From Anaeromyces robustus (lineage: Eukaryota > Neocallimastigomycota > Neocallimastigomycetes > Neocallimastigales > Neocallimastigaceae): DNA of 12,008 nt. Of this stretch, positions 8,799-12,008 are shown one piece after another. How positions within the stretch are numbered: the stretch's first letter is position 1; each line of letters opens with the position of its first letter. The position numbers were made by a program, and so were the translations under genes. The notes below the pieces were generated by a model. The model was given only the letters and a program-made list of their open reading frames with translations. It ran no database searches and was not told the DNA's origin. The stretch lies in the NCBI GenBank assembly GCA_002104895.1, contig MCFG01000162.1, positions 127,501 through 139,508 on the forward strand. Direction: 5' to 3'.

Positions 8799-9444
8799 TT
8801 TATTATTATAATTAAATAATAATAAAAAATTTTTTTTAATTTATTTTTAATTTTTGGTTAAAATTAAATTTTAATTAATTATTAATATTAATAATAAAAA
8901 ATTTTATATTTTTGATTGTCTTTTTTTTTTTAAAAAAAGAGGAAAAAAAAAAAAAAAAAAAGGAAAAATTAAAAAAAAATTTTTAAAAAAATTAAAAAAA
9001 AATAAAAAAAAAAAATTTTAAAAAAAATATAAAAAAATATAAAAAAATATTATTATTATTTTATAATAATAATGTTATATTAAAATCTATTTTAATAATT
9101 TAATTATTTAATTATTTATTATTTATTATTGATTTAAAATATTTTTTATTCTTTAAATGTTAAAAATGAAACATTAAAATCTATAAAAACTTTCTTCTCT
9201 TAAATTAAATTTATATTTATTTACTTGGGAAATAATGGATGAATTTGTCAATTTTTTTATTATATTTATATTTATATTTATATTATAAATAAATAAATGG
9301 AGTAACAATTTAAAAATTAGTATGTTAAGTTTTTTTTTTTTTTCATTTACTTTTACTTCTATAATAATAATAGTTAATAATAGTTAAAACTATCTTTGAT
9401 TCTATAATAATTTTTAATTATTATTTAATTCTATTTAATTTAAT

Positions 9445-9474
9445 TAATAATAATAATAATTATTATTATTATTA
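9445..9474. repeat. AAT/ATT switch palindrome, 30 bp
   Basis: A run of AAT triplets changes to ATT triplets at 9459/9460, giving a perfect 30-base palindrome; ATT repeats continue to about 9510. A similar 24-base palindrome lies at 6547-6570. Confidence 0.8.
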
Positions 9475-9870
9475 TTATTATTATTATAACTATTATTATT
9501 ATTATTATTTAATTACTATTTAATGTTTATTTAACTATTATTATTTTTTTTTATTAAAAAAAAATTAATAGAAATAAAATAAAAGATCAACATCAACTTC
9601 AGATTAAATACTAATGATTAATGATTAATGAATTAATGATTATTTATTAATTATTTATTGGTTATTTTGTGGGTTATAAAAAATATTCTAATAAAAGTTT
9701 AATGTTGTAATTTTAATATAAAAAAAAACTTTTAATTAAAAACTTGAAATTTAAAACATATTATTAATTAAATAATTAAAATAAATAATTAAATAATAAT
9801 TAATTAGATAATAATAATAAAAAGAAAAATAGAAAATAGAAAAAGAAGAAAAAAAAGAAACAAAAAATGA

Positions 9871-9898
9871 TATTAAATATTAAATATTAAATATTAAA
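9871..9898 (+). repeat. TATTAAA heptamer array, 4 copies
   Basis: Four perfect TATTAAA heptamers are present. The same heptamer makes a 3.6-copy tract at 133-157, nearly 10 kb away. Confidence 0.85.
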
Positions 9899-10021
9899 AA
9901 TAATTAATAATCATTAATATTAATCAATTATATCTTTTATCATCAAAAACTTATTTATCGGATTTAATAATAATAATTAATAATTAATAATTAATAAAGG
10001 TATTATCTATTATTATTACCA

Positions 10022-10093
<72 letters not shown>
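10022..10093 (+). repeat. (ATT)n microsatellite, about 24 uninterrupted copies
   Basis: An uninterrupted ATT triplet run of about 72 bases is the longest pure triplet tract in the window. Length polymorphism between strains is likely. Confidence 0.9.
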
Positions 10094-10613
10094 GTAAATA
10101 ATAAAATAAAAGGTAATATTAATTTCAATTGATTCTTCTTTTTTTTTTTTTTTTTTGGTATTAATACTTTATTTTTATTTGACTTGTTGTTGTATTCAAT
10201 TAAATATCTTTCTTCATTATTATATCCAATATTTTAAAATTATACAATTAATTACTATTGCTATAATAAATATAAATATGATAAATTTTTGATAATCATA
10301 TATATTTACATAATCAATATAATTGTTTTTCTTTTCACTCTCTTATACAAAATATAAATAATATTAATAATAATAATAATAATATATAATAATACAGAAT
10401 GAAATAATAATTAATAGTTAATAAAATAATAGAATAATAGAATAATTAAAAATAATTATAAAAATAAAAATAAAAATTTAAAAAAATATATATATAATAT
10501 TATAAAAAACAATATTTAGGATACAAATTGAAATAACAATAATAATATTTAATAATAATTATAATAATAATAATAAAAAATAAATATTATAAATTTAATT
10601 TAATTTAATATAA

Positions 10614-11942
10614 TGTTAAATGAGGGTAGTTTTGGTTTAATAATGGTCAGGTCAAGATGTTTAATTAATAACAAAATAACTAATTAAACAAATATATAAT
10701 TAATAGGCAAATTTATTTATTAATACACAATAAATTAATTAATTAAAAGAACACTTTTTTAAAATAATTAAGTTTTATAATAATATTTTTTATTAATAAT
10801 TAATTAAGAAAAGTTTAAATAATAATTAGATTATTAAGTCATTAATTCTAAGTTATTTAGTTAATAATCTTACAAAGATTAAAAGGAATTGTAATTTCAA
10901 TCCTTATTTATACTTTTTCTAAATCTAATAATTATTAATACATTTAATTATTATAATCTATTGATAATATATTTATACATGTATAATTTTAAATAAAATA
11001 TATGAATAAAATAATATTGATAAAAATCTAACTATATAAAACTAATATAAAACTATATAAACTATTAATAAATTTAATGATAAGAATTTATAATCTAAGA
11101 TTTAGATTTATAACTATTCTAATTATTTAACTAGTTAACTATTTAATTATTTTAATTGTTTAGTATACTATTTAATTATTTATCTATATATTAATTATTT
11201 TTATCTTTGGATTTTTATAATCTTTTCTGTATAATTAATTCTAGATAAAATGGGATATTTTTAATTATTTAAGATCTTAAGTAAATTGTAAATCTTTTTG
11301 AGATTTTTAGAATTCTAAGAATTTCTGTAAATTAATATAATAATCAACTATTCTAATTTTTATAAAAATAATTAACAATTATTATAATATATTATATAAA
11401 TTATTATTATTATTCTAATTAATATTTTATAAATTATTTGAAGGCGTTTTCTGTATATCTGAATGATTATTATTATTATAAATTATAATATAATTATTGA
11501 AATAAAAAGATTTTATCTATATAAAATATTATAATTATTTATTTATGGATCCTTGTAAATATTTAATTATATTTTTATATTGTATAAACCTTTAAAGTCC
11601 AATATCTCGCCAGCCAGTGGTCCAAATGGGCTGAAATTCAGATATGTTGTAGCTCTTGAGCAGAGCTTCTCAATGAGCATAAAATCAAGCGGAAATCTTC
11701 AATATTTGCCAAGTTATCGTTATTTTTCTTCTGATTATTTTTATTAATATCTTAAGGGTTAAATTAAGTTGATTAATATTTATTTAATTTGTCCAAACCC
11801 TTTACAATATCAATTTAAATACTTTTTAATATTTGTTTATTTTATTGAAAATCGAATTTTAAGTGATTTAGTCAATAACGAAATTTAAATGTAATTGATC
11901 TATTAGTGAATTTCAATTTTAAATCCACTAATATTCGCGACA
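10614..11942 (-). mobile_element. probable 3' LTR of a Ty3/gypsy-like retrotransposon (about 1.33 kb)
   Basis: On the minus strand a purine-rich tract with GGGGGAGCGA (11952-11943) is followed directly by TGTCGCGA (11942-11935), the usual PPT-then-TG start of a 3' LTR. The left end is placed at 10614, where simple-repeat DNA stops; on the minus strand the unit then ends ...CCCTCATTTAACA, so it would begin TGT and end ACA. The base texture between these points is unlike the flanking triplet repeats: there are few long homopolymers, and 11590-11720 is a clear G/C-richer island (CTCGCCAGCCAGTGG, GAGCAGAGCTTCTC). An 8-bp inverted repeat (11901-11908 with 11926-11933) lies near the LTR start. No reverse transcriptase or integrase is visible; the family assignment is inference from layout only. 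The left boundary is less certain than the right. The 5' LTR and target duplication would be outside the window. Confidence 0.5.
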
Positions 11943-11991
11943 TCGCTCCCCCAAAGAAAATCGAATTCCAGGCGATTGTCAATAACCAAAT
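11847..11991 (-). repeat. direct repeat flanking the LTR/internal junction (11847-11886 and 11956-11991)
   Basis: GAAAATCGAATT...GATT..GTCAATAAC..AAAT occurs at 11847-11884 and again at 11956-11990, with a 2-base gap and about six substitutions by eye. One copy lies in the presumed LTR and the other in the internal tail just before the polypurine tract. The copies share several G/C positions, so this is not mere A/T coincidence. Confidence 0.7.
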
Positions 11992-12008
11992 AATATGAAT
12001 TAAAGTTT
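11943..12008 (-). mobile_element. polypurine tract and 3' tail of the retrotransposon internal region
   Basis: Reading the minus strand from the window edge, 66 bases of internal sequence end in CTTTGGGGGAGCGA, the likely plus-strand primer for reverse transcription. Two minus-strand frames are open across this tail and into the LTR (for example from 12007), but they are too short to call as the end of pol. The rest of the element lies beyond 12008. Confidence 0.45.

Larger units (their letters stand above)
8196..10613. other. A/T-rich gene-free region upstream of the esterase
   Basis: This stretch holds 2.4 kb of homopolymers, triplet and heptamer repeats. I see no coding island. Short stretches of higher complexity occur at 8644-8674 (GTAACCGATCACC), about 9140-9240, 9586-9608, 9655-9680 and about 10100-10260, but none has an open frame with protein-like composition, tRNA features or recognisable sites. 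It contains the promoter and A-rich leader of the esterase gene at its left end. At its right end it meets the probable LTR. Confidence 0.6.

Noticed and set aside
10022-10093. CRISPR-like regular repeat
   Set aside because: It is an uninterrupted triplet microsatellite with no spacers, in a eukaryotic context.
11600-11747. Open plus-strand frame through the G/C-richer island (about 50 codons)
   Set aside because: It has no start codon nearby, and neighbouring frames are also partly open. The island is better explained as part of the LTR.
11956-11985. B-box-like GGAATTCGATTTTC on the minus strand, suggesting a tRNA or SINE
   Set aside because: It is a poor match to the B-box consensus, has no A box at the right distance, and part of it repeats inside the LTR.

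Overview
The window looks like nuclear DNA of an anaerobic gut fungus (Neocallimastigomycota, the group with Piromyces, Neocallimastix, Anaeromyces and Orpinomyces). Three things point there: tandem fungal-type dockerins (CBM10-like, with YPCC and WCGI motifs) on a secreted carbohydrate-active protein; extremely A+T-rich, homopolymer-laden intergenic DNA around coding islands of ordinary complexity; and small spliceosomal introns beside long intron-free exons that look bacterial. No genus can be named from the sequence alone.

Layout. 1-816 is A/T-rich 5' flank. 817-4588 (+) is a two-exon gene (intron 956-1442) for a 1094-residue secreted protein: signal peptide, one short plus two full dockerins, a large right-handed parallel beta-helix domain resembling GH141-type glycoside hydrolases, and a C-terminal part with two similar beta-rich modules. 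4589-7100 is a 2.5 kb spacer of simple repeats with a strong hairpin at 4902-4936. 7101-8195 (-) is a second two-exon gene (intron 7900-8079) for a 304-residue secreted alpha/beta hydrolase with an intact Ser-Asp-His triad. The two genes are convergent. 8196-10613 is gene-free A/T repeat DNA. From about 10614 the texture changes, and 10614-11942 is best read as a solo-visible 3' LTR of a minus-strand retrotransposon, with a polypurine tract at 11943-11956 and the internal part running off the right end.

How the genes fit together. Both encoded proteins carry signal peptides. The first should dock onto the fungal cellulosome through its dockerins and attack a plant cell-wall polysaccharide. 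The second lacks a dockerin and would act as a free or differently anchored esterase, perhaps removing acyl groups. That pairing is inferred from context; the genes do not form an operon. In both genes the intron separates a small leader exon from an uninterrupted catalytic exon, which fits horizontally acquired bacterial catalytic domains fitted with a host secretion leader.

I did not find a novel defence, mobile or RNA system. The most worthwhile items are the dockerin/beta-helix/duplicated-module protein, the shared leader-exon gene architecture, and the LTR with a direct repeat straddling its polypurine tract.
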